64,000 nt of DNA from Streptomyces sp. Edi2 (GCF_040253635.1 NZ_JBEJGX010000003.1:7651501-7715500), one strand, 5' to 3'; positions 6,730 to 15,885 are shown, counted from the stretch's first letter. The notes: generated by a model not told the origin, from the letters alone. Made by a program: numbers and translations.

Positions 6730-7905
6730 ATGACCACTGACGCACCACAGGAGCGCCCCGGCCTTGACGGGCCGGGGCGTGTCCTCATGTCTTCAGGGGC
6801 CCTCTCCTCCAACTGGGCACCCTCGTACGCGGCCGTTCCCCGCTCCACCGTGTTGCCGGATCTCATGTGGCCGTTCGACATGGCGGCCGGCCGGAGCGTG
6901 GCCGTCTCCAAAGCGGACGACCCCGCAAGGTGGCAGGAGTTCGCGGAATCCGACGTACCCATCGTGACGCAATGGGACGACGGAAAACACGCCGGCACCG
7001 AACCGGGACAGGTGCCGACCAGCTCCGCGTCCATGCCCTCCGTGGTGTTCCGGATGCTCCAGGCCCTGGACCTCCGGCCCGGCCACAAGGTCCTGGAGAT
7101 CGGCACCGCCACCACCTGGAACGCATTGCTCATGGCCCACCGTGCGGGGCCGGGATGCGTGACCACGGTGGAGGTGGACCGGGCGGTGGCCACGGCCGCC
7201 ATGGCGACGGTGGAGAGGCTGGGAATCCCCCTGCAGGTCGTGCACGGCGACGGGTTCCAGGGCTACCCGGAAGGAGCGCCGTATGACCGGGTCATCGCCA
7301 CGTGCGGCCTGCGTGCCATCCCGTTCGCGTGGGTGGAGCAGTGCCGGCCGGGCGGCGTCATCGTGGCCCCGTGGGGAACGCACTACAGCCACGGCGACGC
7401 GGTGGCCCGGCTGGTGGTCGCACCGGACGGTCACAGCGCTTCGGGCTCGTTCACGCAGCCCGTGGAGTTCATGAAGCTCCGCTCCCAACGATTCGTTCCG
7501 CGGGCGCATTCCGAGTACGTCACGGGCAGCGTGGCGGATGGCGACGAGTCGTCCACGGCGGTCACCGAAGCGGAGTTCGTCGGGGAGCAATTCGGCCCGG
7601 AGCGCTTTGCCATGGGTCTCCGCGTTCCCCAGTGCTCGTACGTCGAGGCGGAGAAGCGCGACGGCGCGCGGCCGGTCTGGTTCTACGGCCTCAGTGACCG
7701 GTCCTGGGCCCGTTGCATGTTCCGCGACGGGAAGGCGGCGCGCGTCTGGCAGTCCGGCCCCCGCCGGTTGTGGGACGAAGCGGAGGCCGCGTTCCAGTGG
7801 TGGGACGGCCATGGCCGCCCGGGCCCGTCACGGTTCGGTCTGACCGTGACCGCCGACGGCGAAAGGGTGTGGCTGGACGACCCTGCCAACTCCTGGACCC
7901 CTTGA
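6730..7905 (+). CDS. PIMT-like O-methyltransferase, probable RiPP modifier
   Basis: A 391-residue SAM-dependent methyltransferase of the protein-L-isoaspartyl type. A TSSASMP segment (PIMT substrate loop; usual form TSSxxP) precedes the SAM motif VLEIGTATTWNALL at about residues 123-136. VTTVEVD (motif II) and YDRVIATCGLRAIPFAW follow. The 160-residue C-terminal extension beyond the catalytic fold is typical of RiPP-associated PIMTs rather than the roughly 210-residue housekeeping repair enzyme. It directly follows the 40-residue peptide gene with no lanthionine synthetase or ATP-grasp ligase nearby, so it probably methylates an Asp to give aspartimide in that peptide. Confidence 0.8.
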   Translation: MTTDAPQERPGLDGPGRVLMSSGALSSNWAPSYAAVPRSTVLPDLMWPFDMAAGRSVAVSKADDPARWQEFAESDVPIVTQWDDGKHAGTEPGQVPTSSASMPSVVFRMLQALDLRPGHKVLEIGTATTWNALLMAHRAGPGCVTTVEVDRAVATAAMATVERLGIPLQVVHGDGFQGYPEGAPYDRVIATCGLRAIPFAWVEQCRPGGVIVAPWGTHYSHGDAVARLVVAPDGHSASGSFTQPVEFMKLRSQRFVPRAHSEYVTGSVADGDESSTAVTEAEFVGEQFGPERFAMGLRVPQCSYVEAEKRDGARPVWFYGLSDRSWARCMFRDGKAARVWQSGPRRLWDEAEAAFQWWDGHGRPGPSRFGLTVTADGERVWLDDPANSWTP

Positions 7906-8267
7906 TGTGGGGCATCAAAACCCGCCTCACAGTCTCAGGCCCAGCGGCACATCAATCAGCTGCACATGTGAAGCGCTGAGGAGACTCGCTGTTCAGCCTG
8001 CTCAACCTGTTGCATGACAGCAACCGGTACCTGACCTCCTCCGCGGTGTGGACGGGCATCGCGGCAATGCGGCTTGGTGAAGGGCGGAGGTCGCGCGGTC
8101 AACGCCACCGTCACTGTCGGTCTCCGTTCTGCTCGGAGGCGAAGCCACCGGGCATCGCCCATCGCCATCGCCATCGGTCGGGAGAATTGCCTGTGGCCTC
8201 AGGCGCCAACCCCGTTGCGCGAAATGGCATTTCGTGACCTCTCTGAGAGGCCCGTACGGTCCGATTC
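7906..8267. other. Intergenic region, no gene recognised
   Basis: A 362-bp gap before the amidase. A short hairpin (TTGATG-tgggg-CATCAA, 7902-7918) overlaps the end of the methyltransferase gene and might contribute to termination. The rest has no coding signal I trust; a lower-GC patch at about 8215-8240 may hold the amidase promoter. Confidence 0.4.
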
Positions 8268-9719
8268 ATGGAGTGGAATTTTCAGACGGCCGAAAAACTC
8301 GCGGCTGCTTTGCGCGCCGGTGAAGTGTCCTCGACGGAACTGACCGACGAAGCGATCACCCGTATCGAGCGGGACGACAAGGCAATCAACTCGATCTGTG
8401 TGCCGGACTTCGACCGTGCACGGGCCGCAGCGCGCGACGCCGACCAGGCGCGTGCCCGCGGTGAGGACCGGCCACTGCTCGGCATTCCGGTGACGGTCAA
8501 AGAGTCCTACAACATCGCCGGGCTGCCCACGACCTGGGGCATGCCGCAACACCGGGACTATGTGCCGGCCGAGGACGCGGTACAGGTGTCGCGGCTCAAG
8601 GCCGCCGGCGCGGTGGTGCTCGGCAAGACCAATGTGCCCTTGGGGCTGCAAGATATCCAGAGCTTCAACGAGATCTACGGCACCACCAACAACCCGTGGG
8701 GCCACGGCCGCACGTCGGGCGGATCCTCCGGCGGATCAGCGGCGGCCCTGGCGTCCGGATTCGGCGCGCTGTCCATCGGCTCCGACCTCGCCGGTTCGCT
8801 GCGTACCCCCGCGCATTTCTGCGGTGTCTACGCACACAAGCCGACACTGGGGCTGGCGGCCAACCGCGGTATGGTCGCGCCGTCCGAACCGGCCTGGCCG
8901 GTCGACCTCGACCTCGCCGTCGTCGGTCCGATGGCGCGCACCGCCCGCGACCTCACGCTCCTGCTCGACGTCATGGCCGGACCGGATCCGATGACGCTCG
9001 GCGTCGCGCACGACGTGAGGTTGCCGTCCGCGCGCCACGAACGGCTCCGCGACTTCCGGGTCTTGATCCTCGACGAACATCCGCTCATTCCCACCGGGGC
9101 GGCGGTGCGGGCGGGCGTGAACCGAGTCGCCGACGCGCTTGTCGACGGCGGCGCCCACGTCGAACGGCACAGTCCGCTGCTACCCGATCTGACCGAGGCC
9201 GGGACGCTCTACAGCCAGTTGCTGGTTTCGGGCGCCGTCGCACGTTTTCCCGTCGAGTCGTACGAGCAGCTGCGGACCCGCGCCGCCGGACTGAGCGCGG
9301 ACGACCAGAGTCTCGACGCGGCACGGCTGCGCGCCATGGTGTTCAGCCACCGCGACTGGCTCCAGGCGAACAACCGCCGCGAACTGCACCGCCACGGCTG
9401 GCGGCAACTGTTCGCCGAGTTCGATGCCGTGGTGTGCCCGATCACGCCCACTCCCGCGTTCCCGCACGACCACGACCCCAATCCGCTGGAACGCCGGATC
9501 GACATCGACGGCGTCGAGTACCCGTACTTCGACCAGCTCGTCTGGGCCGGCCTGGCCACCATGCCCGGCCTGCCCGCCACCGCCATACCAGCGGGGCGGT
9601 CCCCCGAGGGTCTGCCGGTGGGAGTGCAGCTCATCGGTCCGATGCTCGAAGACCGCACCCCGCTGCGGCTGGCCGAACTGCTCGAGCAGCAGATCGGCGG
9701 CTTCCAGGCACCTGAGTAG
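8268..9719 (+). CDS. Amidase signature family protein
   Basis: A 483-residue amidase. The Ser-cisSer-Lys triad is complete: Lys78 (VTVKES), Ser153 in GGSSGGS, and nucleophile Ser177 in DLAGSLRTPA, with the usual 24-residue Ser-Ser spacing. The family hydrolyses carboxylic amides; the fold is shared with GatA, but there is no gatB or gatC nearby and the substrate cannot be told. It stands alone and converges on the lipoate ligase gene. The ATG at 8268 is the first residue of the conserved N-terminus. Confidence 0.9.
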   Translation: MEWNFQTAEKLAAALRAGEVSSTELTDEAITRIERDDKAINSICVPDFDRARAAARDADQARARGEDRPLLGIPVTVKESYNIAGLPTTWGMPQHRDYVPAEDAVQVSRLKAAGAVVLGKTNVPLGLQDIQSFNEIYGTTNNPWGHGRTSGGSSGGSAAALASGFGALSIGSDLAGSLRTPAHFCGVYAHKPTLGLAANRGMVAPSEPAWPVDLDLAVVGPMARTARDLTLLLDVMAGPDPMTLGVAHDVRLPSARHERLRDFRVLILDEHPLIPTGAAVRAGVNRVADALVDGGAHVERHSPLLPDLTEAGTLYSQLLVSGAVARFPVESYEQLRTRAAGLSADDQSLDAARLRAMVFSHRDWLQANNRRELHRHGWRQLFAEFDAVVCPITPTPAFPHDHDPNPLERRIDIDGVEYPYFDQLVWAGLATMPGLPATAIPAGRSPEGLPVGVQLIGPMLEDRTPLRLAELLEQQIGGFQAPE

Positions 9720-9849
9720 GGTGAAGCCGAGCGCGAGATCCTAGAGACCTTGAGACGGCCCCGTCCGTGTGCTGCACCCGTGGCGCACGGGCGGGGCATC
9801 CGCAGGAGAGCCACCCGGCCCGCCTGACCGTGGTCGTGCGACGGCCCGG

Positions 9850-10914
9850 TCAGGGGATGCGTGTGGTCCACGCGGCGTCCTCGAACTTGGTCCGGACGAG
9901 CTCCCGGGCGCGGGCCATCTCCTCGTCGGTGACCTCCCCGTGGGTGAGGCCGTAGCGGGAACGGAAGGAGTCGATCATCCTCTCGATGACGGCTTCGCGG
10001 GGCAGACCGGTCTGCCGGCGCAGCGGGTCGACGCGTTTCCTGGCGCTCCTGGTGCCCTTGTCGGACAGCTTCTCCTTACCGATGCGCAGCACATCGAGCA
10101 TCTTGTCGGCGTCGATGTCGTAGGACATGGTCACGTGGTGCAGCACCGCACCGGGCCCGCCGCCCGGCCCGACCACGCGCTTCTGCGCGGCGCCCGCGAC
10201 CTTGCCGACCTCGGTGGCGATGTCGTTGAGCGGCTGGTACCACGCCTTGATGCCCATGTCGCCGAGTGCGGTGAGGACCCAGTCGTCGAGATAGGCGTAA
10301 CTGTCGGCGAAGGACAGGCCGGACACCAGCGCCTCGGGGACGGCGAGGGAGTAGGTGATGGTGCTCTGCGGCTCCGCGAACATCGCGCCGCCACCGGAGA
10401 TCCGGCGGACGACCGTGACGCCGTGGCGGGCGATGCCGTCGGGGTCGACTTCGTTGCGCAGGGACTGGAAGCTGCCGATGATGACGGCGGGCGCGTCCCA
10501 CTCCCAGACCCGGAGAGTGGGCGGGCGCCGCCCGGCAGCCACCTCGGCCGTGATGACCTCGTCGAGCGCCATGTGCAGGGCCGGTGGCTGGGGCGCTTCG
10601 TGGATGAGCTGCCAGTCGTAGTCGCGCCAGTCCGTGGCCTGGGCCAGGGCACGGCGTACCGCGATGGCCACGCTCTCGCCGGTGAAGCCGAACAGCACGG
10701 CTGACGGGGGCAGCCCGGCGTTGATCCGGGCGGTGAGGCCGGCGGTGTCCGTGTCGGCCGGGGCGCCCTCCAGCGCGTCGTCGATCTGCAGGATGGCCTC
10801 GTCAGGTTCGAGGAAGAAGTCACCCGCAACCCGCACGTTCTTGAGCCGCCCCTCCTCGACGCAGAGGTCCACGACCACGAGCTTGCCCCCGGGGACCTTG
10901 TACTCACCGTGCAC
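9850..10914 (-). CDS. lplA: Lipoate-protein ligase family protein
   Basis: A 354-residue protein. Residues 1-100 form an accessory domain (GGKLVVVDLCVEEGRLKNV, FFLEPDEAILQIDDALEG) related to the one that activates lipoate. Residues 100-354 are a BPL/LplA catalytic domain with RRISGGGAMF at 170-179 and a conserved lysine in the AGAAQKR segment. The enzyme attaches scavenged lipoate to E2 subunits or GcvH. The GTG start follows GGAGGT. It is a single gene converging on the amidase. The domain order, accessory first, is common in actinobacterial members. Confidence 0.85.
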   Translation of the reverse strand: MHGEYKVPGGKLVVVDLCVEEGRLKNVRVAGDFFLEPDEAILQIDDALEGAPADTDTAGLTARINAGLPPSAVLFGFTGESVAIAVRRALAQATDWRDYDWQLIHEAPQPPALHMALDEVITAEVAAGRRPPTLRVWEWDAPAVIIGSFQSLRNEVDPDGIARHGVTVVRRISGGGAMFAEPQSTITYSLAVPEALVSGLSFADSYAYLDDWVLTALGDMGIKAWYQPLNDIATEVGKVAGAAQKRVVGPGGGPGAVLHHVTMSYDIDADKMLDVLRIGKEKLSDKGTRSARKRVDPLRRQTGLPREAVIERMIDSFRSRYGLTHGEVTDEEMARARELVRTKFEDAAWTTRIP

Positions 10915-11023
10915 TGTGCTACCTCCGGGCCGGGCAGACGCCTCGTCAGCGGCCGCGTTCTGCGGCCTTGTTCACGCTACTGAACTTGGGGGGAGAGTGG
11001 TGCCAGGGCCGGATGACCGCGCC

Positions 11024-11788
11024 TCAGGCGCTCTCCTCCAGCCCCGCGAGGAGCCTCGGCAGTGCGCTGCCGATCGGTTCGCGGATCACCTCGGCGGCGA
11101 GTTCGTCGTACGGGGTCGGCTCGGCGTTGACGATGACCAGACGCGCGCCGTGCTCCGCGGCCACCCCGGCGAGCGAGGCCGCGGGCTGCACCTGGAGCGT
11201 CGATCCGACCGCGAAGAAGATCTCCGCCGCCTTCGCCACGCCCAGCGCCGTACCGAGCACCTGCGGGTCCAGCCGTTCCCCGAACATCACTGTGGCCGAC
11301 TTCAGGATCCCACCGCACACCAGACACGGCGGATCGGGCTCGCCCGCGGCCACCCGGGCCAGGGCTTCCTGCATCGGCGACCGGGCATGACAGCGGGTGC
11401 AGGTCACGGTCCGCACGGTGCCGTGCAGTTCGAGCACCTTGCGCTCGGGCATCCCGGCGCGCTGATGCAGCCCGTCCACGTTCTGAGTGATCACGCGTAC
11501 CGGCGTCCCGGACCGTTCCAGCCGGGTCACCGCCTCGTGCGCGGCATTCGGCTCGGCCCGGAACGCCGGGCTCTCCTGACGCATCCGCCACGACCGACGC
11601 CGGATCTCCGGGTCGGCCATGTACGTGTCGTACGTGACGAGCTTCTCCGCCGCCGGGTCCCGCCGCCACAGCCCGTTCGGCCCGCGGTAGTCGGGGATCC
11701 CGGAGTCGGTGGAGATACCCGCCCCGGTGAGGATCGCGACGAGCGGGCGGTTGGTCGGCTGGTCGGGGGACATATCGGCGCCGGTCAT
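11024..11788 (-). CDS. NAD-dependent protein deacylase, SIR2 family
   Basis: A 254-residue sirtuin. GAGIS at about residues 22-26 and the GIPDYRG loop bind NAD; TQNVDGLHQRAG and the catalytic histidine in LELHGTV follow; CTRCHA and CLVCGG supply the four zinc cysteines; GSTLQVQP binds NAD. It removes acetyl or acyl groups from protein lysines, releasing nicotinamide and O-acyl-ADP-ribose. ATG 11788 is chosen; ATG 11773 (MSPDQ) is an alternative, and neither has a strong ribosome-binding site. It lies 110 nt upstream of lplA on the same strand. Confidence 0.92.
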   Translation of the reverse strand: MTGADMSPDQPTNRPLVAILTGAGISTDSGIPDYRGPNGLWRRDPAAEKLVTYDTYMADPEIRRRSWRMRQESPAFRAEPNAAHEAVTRLERSGTPVRVITQNVDGLHQRAGMPERKVLELHGTVRTVTCTRCHARSPMQEALARVAAGEPDPPCLVCGGILKSATVMFGERLDPQVLGTALGVAKAAEIFFAVGSTLQVQPAASLAGVAAEHGARLVIVNAEPTPYDELAAEVIREPIGSALPRLLAGLEESA

Positions 11789-12046
11789 GAGGCCGAGGGT
11801 ACGCAGCGGGGCGGGGCGGGGCGAAGAGGTTTCGGCCGGGGGAGCCGTGATGGGCGGGAGCCGTGGCCGAGCGGTACGGGGTCCGCGGTCCGCGGTCGGT
11901 GCGGACACGAGGGCCTGCCGCCGCCTCCGTACGGGGCGCCCTGGACGGATGGGCTGCCCGCATCCGGGGCAGCAACCCCCGGGAGGGCTCCGGCAGCCGG
12001 GCCGACGCCCCAGGCCGCACGTCCCGCACGGACCAGAGGAGCCCCC
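11789..12046. other. Intergenic region upstream of broken GGT gene
   Basis: This stretch separates the sirtuin start from the surviving first codons of the gamma-glutamyltranspeptidase gene. It is very GC rich with no coding signal; it should contain the original promoter of that gene. Confidence 0.35.
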
Positions 12047-12085
12047 GTGTTCACCACCCGCCCGACCCTCCAAGGCACCTTCGGT
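12047..12085 (+). pseudogene. Gamma-glutamyltranspeptidase, first 13 codons (interrupted)
   Basis: A GTG start with an AGAGGAG ribosome-binding site encodes VFTTRPTLQGTFG, the N-terminus I recognise from actinobacterial gamma-glutamyltransferase proteins (MFTTRPTLQGTFGMVSSTHW type). Homology stops after the FG codons. The next residues of the family (MASSMHWLASQS) are found at 16205, 4.1 kb away. The intervening DNA carries the trypco2/protease module, so the gene was split by an insertion. This is strong by motif but from memory of the family, not an alignment. Confidence 0.65.
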
Positions 12086-12176
12086 GCGGGTTTGGCGGGT
12101 TCGGCTGCGGGGCCTGGGGTGCTGGTCCTACGGTTCACGTGGGGACGTGACGGCGTGTCGGATCGGGGTGGGTGTG

Positions 12177-12509
12177 GTGGATATTCCGCTGGTGGAGGCG
12201 GTGGCGGCGATGCGGGACGAGTTGATCGCGGCGGCGGCGGTGGGCGGGGTGCATCCGGATGTGGTGTTCGCGGTGGGGCCGGTGAATATGGAGTTCGAGG
12301 TCGAGTTACGGGCGGACGCGAAGGCGAAGGCCGGGTTCAGGCTGTGGGCTGTGGGTGCGGAGACCGAGGCCGGGATGTCACGTGGCCGTACGCACCGGGT
12401 GGCGTTCACGCTGACGCCCAGGAATGTGCACGGCGGTGACCTGCTGGTGGGCGGTGCGCCCGGACGGCAGGCGGGTCCTGGGGACACGTCGGGGCGTATC
12501 GCGGACTGA
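12177..12509 (+). CDS. Trypco2 (trypsin-co-occurring domain 2) protein
   Basis: A 110-residue protein beginning VDIPLVEAVAAMRDELIAA, then VVFAVGPVNMEFEVEL, then a beta segment with a Lys-rich turn (ADAKAKAGFRLWAVG). This layout matches the trypco2 family, small proteins repeatedly encoded beside trypsin-like proteases fused to NTPases in actinobacteria. The GTG at 12177 is chosen by family N-terminus; in-frame GTGs at 12168 and 12174 are possible. It lies 73 nt upstream of exactly such a protease gene. The biochemical role is unknown; a sensor or regulator of the protease is inferred. Confidence 0.75.
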   Translation: MDIPLVEAVAAMRDELIAAAAVGGVHPDVVFAVGPVNMEFEVELRADAKAKAGFRLWAVGAETEAGMSRGRTHRVAFTLTPRNVHGGDLLVGGAPGRQAGPGDTSGRIAD

Positions 12510-12582
12510 GCGGGAAGGGGCGCCGCCGGGTAGCGGCGTCCTCGGTCGGGGCCGGTGATTGTCGGCAGGGCTTGGGGGTCGG

Positions 12583-15500
12583 GTGGAGCGGGCGCGTCTG
12601 GTGGGGTTGTCCCGGTCGGGGTACCCGGGTTCGGGGTATGCGGTGGGCGGGCGGCTGGTACTGACCTCCGCTCACGTTGCGGCCCCCAGCGGTGAGCGGG
12701 TGGAGGTGTTCCGCCCCGGCGGGGACAGCGCGCTGGGCGGGGTGGTGGTGTGGTGCGGGACGCCGGGCGGGCGTGATGACGCCGCACTGGTCCTCGTGGA
12801 TGACGACACGCGCTGGCGGGCGCCGGTGGGCGCGGTGCGCTGGGGACGCATGGTGACGGACCGCCCCGGCACGGGATGTGAGACCTGGGGTGTACCAGAT
12901 GTGGCCCAGCGCTCGGGGGACGATCCGGCGGCCGGTCCGGTGGTGGAGGCCACCCAGTTGGAGGGGTGGGTGAATCCGGGCAGCGGATTCGCCGGGAACC
13001 AGTATGTGATGGACCTGCTCCAGCACCCTCCGCAGTGGTCGCTTCCCGGTACCTCGCCGTGGGGCGGCCTGTCGGGGGCCGCGATGTTCTGCGATCGTTT
13101 GCTGGCCGGCGTGGTGGCCTCCGACCGTGCGCACTCCGCCCACGGGCAGCTGAACGTCGTGCCCGCGTACGTCCTGCACCACGACCCCGCGTTCCGCGCC
13201 GCGCTGGCCGAACACGGCGCCGCCCCAGCCGGCCTGGAGGGCGTGGAATTCCAGGACCTGGCCGACCCGGCGGGCACCGCACCGCCGGGTGGCCTCAGGT
13301 CACCGGCGGCCCTGCTGCAGGCCGGGCGACAGACGGTTCCCTTCCACGGCCGCGAGGATCTGCTGGAACGCCTGCGGGCGTGGTGCGTATCGGGCGGGTT
13401 TGGGGCCTGGCTGCTGCACGGGGCCGGCGGCCAGGGCAAGACCCGTCTCGCCCACCACCTCGCCCGGTTGTTGGCGGCCGACCGGTGGGCCGTCCTGTGG
13501 CCGAGGGCCGACGCCACCGCCGCCGAACTACGAGAAGTGCGGCACGCCTCCAAGCCCCTCCTGATCGTGCTCGACTACGCCGAGAACCGTACCGCGCAGC
13601 TCACCGCGCTCACCGAGGCCGCCGCGGATCACCCGAGCACCACCGCACTGAAAATCCTGCTGCTGGCCCGCACCGACGGCGACTGGTGGACTCGGGCAAA
13701 GACCGCCACCAGCCTTGCCCAGGACTACCTCGACACCGCCCCCGCCCACCTGCTGCCCCCGCTGGAAGCAGACCCGGCTCACCGGCCCGAGTCCTACCGG
13801 GACGCCGCCCGCGCCCTGGCCGCCGCACTGCCCGATGTCCACGGCCTGGCCATGCACGACTGGCAGGCGGCAGCAGCCACGCTGCCCCTGCCACGGCTGG
13901 AGCAGGACGGATACGGCAACGCCCTGACCCTCCACATGACCGCCCTGGCCGATCTCCTCGACACCACCACGGCCGTATCGGCCGGCCCAGGCTCGGATGG
14001 TGCGGCGGGTCAGGAGACATGGGAGGTGGAGGACCGGCTGCTGGGCCACGAACACCGCTACTGGCACCGCAGCGCTACCGCCCGCGGCCTCACACCCCAG
14101 CTGTCCCCGGGCACGCTGGAAGAGGCGCTGGCCGCCGCCCACCTGACCGGCGCCGCCGACCGCCGCCAGGCCGACCACACCTGGCGCCGCCTGCCGTCCC
14201 TGGCCGACCAGACCCGTGACCGCCGCAACGCGGTTACCGCCTGGATCGGCGACCTCTACCCGGCCACCACCCCGAACCGGCCGTGGGGCGCGCTACAGCC
14301 CGACCGCCTCGCCGAACGTCACATCGGACGCGCCCTGGACACCGACCCCGACCTCGCGGACCAACTTCTGGACGGCGCCGACGACGCCCAGAAGGAACAA
14401 CTGCTGACGGTCTACAGCCGCGTCGCCGCCCACCGGGTATTCGGCCACCGCCTCGACACCCACCTGACCAACCTGTGCCTACGCCACCACTCGCGGCTCA
14501 CCGACCAGATCATCACCACAGCAGTCCAAAGCGGCCACCCCGCCCCTCTCATCGCCGCCCTCGACACCCTCACCACCGTCCCCACCACCACCCCCGACGA
14601 CCTCGACGGACTCCTCGCTCGGTTCCCCCGCTCCAGCCGACGCCTCGCCGGCACCGCCGTCCGCCTCGCCCGAACCATCACCGGCCACCATCGGGCGCTC
14701 GCGCAGGCGGACCCGGGCGCCTACCTGCCCACCCTCGCTATGGTCCTCAACGACCTCTCCGTCCGATTGGTTGAGGTGGGGCGGCGAGAGGAAGCCCTGG
14801 CCGCGATCCAGGAAGCCGCCGGCCACTACCGCACGCTGGCGCAGGCGACCCCGGACGCCTACCTGCCCGACCTCGCCACTTCCCTCAACAACCTCTCCAA
14901 CCTGCTGGGTGAGGTGGGGCGGCGGGAGGAAGCCCTGGGCGCGATCCAGGAAGCCATCCACATCCGCCGCACGCTCGCCGAGGCGGACCCGGACGACCAC
15001 CATCCCGACCTCGCCATGTCCCTGGGCAATCTTTCCCTGCGGTTGGGTGAGGTGGGGCGGCGGGAGGAAGCCCTGGCCGCGGCCCAGGAAGCCGCCGGCC
15101 ACTACCACGTGCTGGCTCAGGCGAACCCGGCCCACCTGCCCAACTTCGCCATGTCCCTCAACAACCTCTCCCACCTGCTGGGTGAGGTGGGGCGGCGGGA
15201 GGAAGCCCTGCCCGCCGCCCAGGAAGCCATCCGCATCCACCGCACGCTCGCCGAGGTAAATCCGGACGCCTACCTGCCCGACCTCGCCATGTCCCTCAAC
15301 AATCTGTCCAATCGGTTGGGTGGGGTGGGGCGGCGGAGCGAGGCTCTGGCCGCGATCCAGGAAGCCGCCGGCCACTACCGCACGCTGGCGCAGGCGACCC
15401 CGGACGCCTACCTGCCCGACCTCGCCACTTCCCTCAACAACCTCTCCAACCTGCTGGGTGGGGTGGGGCGGCGGAGCGAGGCTCTGGCCGCGATCCAGGA

Positions 15501-15885
15501 AGCCATCCGCATCCGCCGCACGCTCTCCCAGGCAAATCCGGACGCCTACCTGCCCAACCTCGCCATGTCCCTCAACAATCTCTCCGTCCGATTGGCGAAG
15601 ACGGAGCGGCGGGAGGAAGCCCTGCCCGCGGCCCAGGAAGCCGCCGGCCACTACCGCACGCTCGCCGAGGCGAATCCGGACGCCTACCTGCCCAACCTCG
15701 CCATGTCCCTCAACAACCTGTCCAATCGGTTGGGTGAGGTGGGGCGGCGGAGCGAGGCTCTGGCCGCGATCCAGGAAGCCATCCGCATCCGCCGCACGCT
15801 CGCCGAGGCGTCCCCCCAGCGGTTCGAGTCCGACTTGCGGCAGTCCATGGAGGTCGCAACACGGCTCGAAGACCTTCCGCAGTAG
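12583..15885 (+). CDS. Trypsin-like protease / P-loop NTPase / TPR fusion
   Basis: A 1100-residue protein. Residues 1-190 are a trypsin-like protease with all triad residues: His31 (LTSAHVA), Asp65 or Asp66 (GRDDAALVLVDD) and Ser164 (GGLSGAAMF). Residues about 260-480 are a STAND-like NTPase with Walker A GAGGQGKT (280-287) and Walker B LLIVLDYAEN. Residues about 480-700 are helical. Residues 702-1100 are TPRs: eight 46-residue units plus a partial one. There is no signal peptide. The expected logic is that the TPRs sense a trigger, the NTPase switches, and the protease cuts. GTG 12583 is preferred; TTG 12559 is possible. It sits with trypco2 inside a split gene, pointing to horizontal arrival. 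Confidence 0.85.
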   Translation: MERARLVGLSRSGYPGSGYAVGGRLVLTSAHVAAPSGERVEVFRPGGDSALGGVVVWCGTPGGRDDAALVLVDDDTRWRAPVGAVRWGRMVTDRPGTGCETWGVPDVAQRSGDDPAAGPVVEATQLEGWVNPGSGFAGNQYVMDLLQHPPQWSLPGTSPWGGLSGAAMFCDRLLAGVVASDRAHSAHGQLNVVPAYVLHHDPAFRAALAEHGAAPAGLEGVEFQDLADPAGTAPPGGLRSPAALLQAGRQTVPFHGREDLLERLRAWCVSGGFGAWLLHGAGGQGKTRLAHHLARLLAADRWAVLWPRADATAAELREVRHASKPLLIVLDYAENRTAQLTALTEAAADHPSTTALKILLLARTDGDWWTRAKTATSLAQDYLDTAPAHLLPPLEADPAHRPESYRDAARALAAALPDVHGLAMHDWQAAAATLPLPRLEQDGYGNALTLHMTALADLLDTTTAVSAGPGSDGAAGQETWEVEDRLLGHEHRYWHRSATARGLTPQLSPGTLEEALAAAHLTGAADRRQADHTWRRLPSLADQTRDRRNAVTAWIGDLYPATTPNRPWGALQPDRLAERHIGRALDTDPDLADQLLDGADDAQKEQLLTVYSRVAAHRVFGHRLDTHLTNLCLRHHSRLTDQIITTAVQSGHPAPLIAALDTLTTVPTTTPDDLDGLLARFPRSSRRLAGTAVRLARTITGHHRALAQADPGAYLPTLAMVLNDLSVRLVEVGRREEALAAIQEAAGHYRTLAQATPDAYLPDLATSLNNLSNLLGEVGRREEALGAIQEAIHIRRTLAEADPDDHHPDLAMSLGNLSLRLGEVGRREEALAAAQEAAGHYHVLAQANPAHLPNFAMSLNNLSHLLGEVGRREEALPAAQEAIRIHRTLAEVNPDAYLPDLAMSLNNLSNRLGGVGRRSEALAAIQEAAGHYRTLAQATPDAYLPDLATSLNNLSNLLGGVGRRSEALAAIQEAIRIRRTLSQANPDAYLPNLAMSLNNLSVRLAKTERREEALPAAQEAAGHYRTLAEANPDAYLPNLAMSLNNLSNRLGEVGRRSEALAAIQEAIRIRRTLAEASPQRFESDLRQSMEVATRLEDLPQ
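14686..15882 (+). repeat. 138-bp intragenic TPR repeat array
   Basis: Eight tandem units of 138 bp (the fourth is 135 bp) and a degenerate ninth encode 46-residue TPRs of the type LAxAxPDAYLPxLAxSLNNLS. Unit starts are 14686, 14824, 14962, 15100, 15235, 15373, 15511, 15649 and 15787. Units 2 and 6 are identical in DNA over roughly their first 85 bp, third codon positions included, which indicates recent duplication or gene conversion. Confidence 0.9.

Noticed and set aside
6603..7905. Lanthipeptide (FxLD-type) or graspetide locus
   Set aside because: The peptide has no Cys and too few Ser/Thr, and no LanM/LanKC/LanB or ATP-grasp gene lies nearby, so only the PIMT class remains.
14686..15882. 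Possible CRISPR array
   Set aside because: The regular repeats are 138-bp coding units with no unique spacers and are in frame with the TPR protein.
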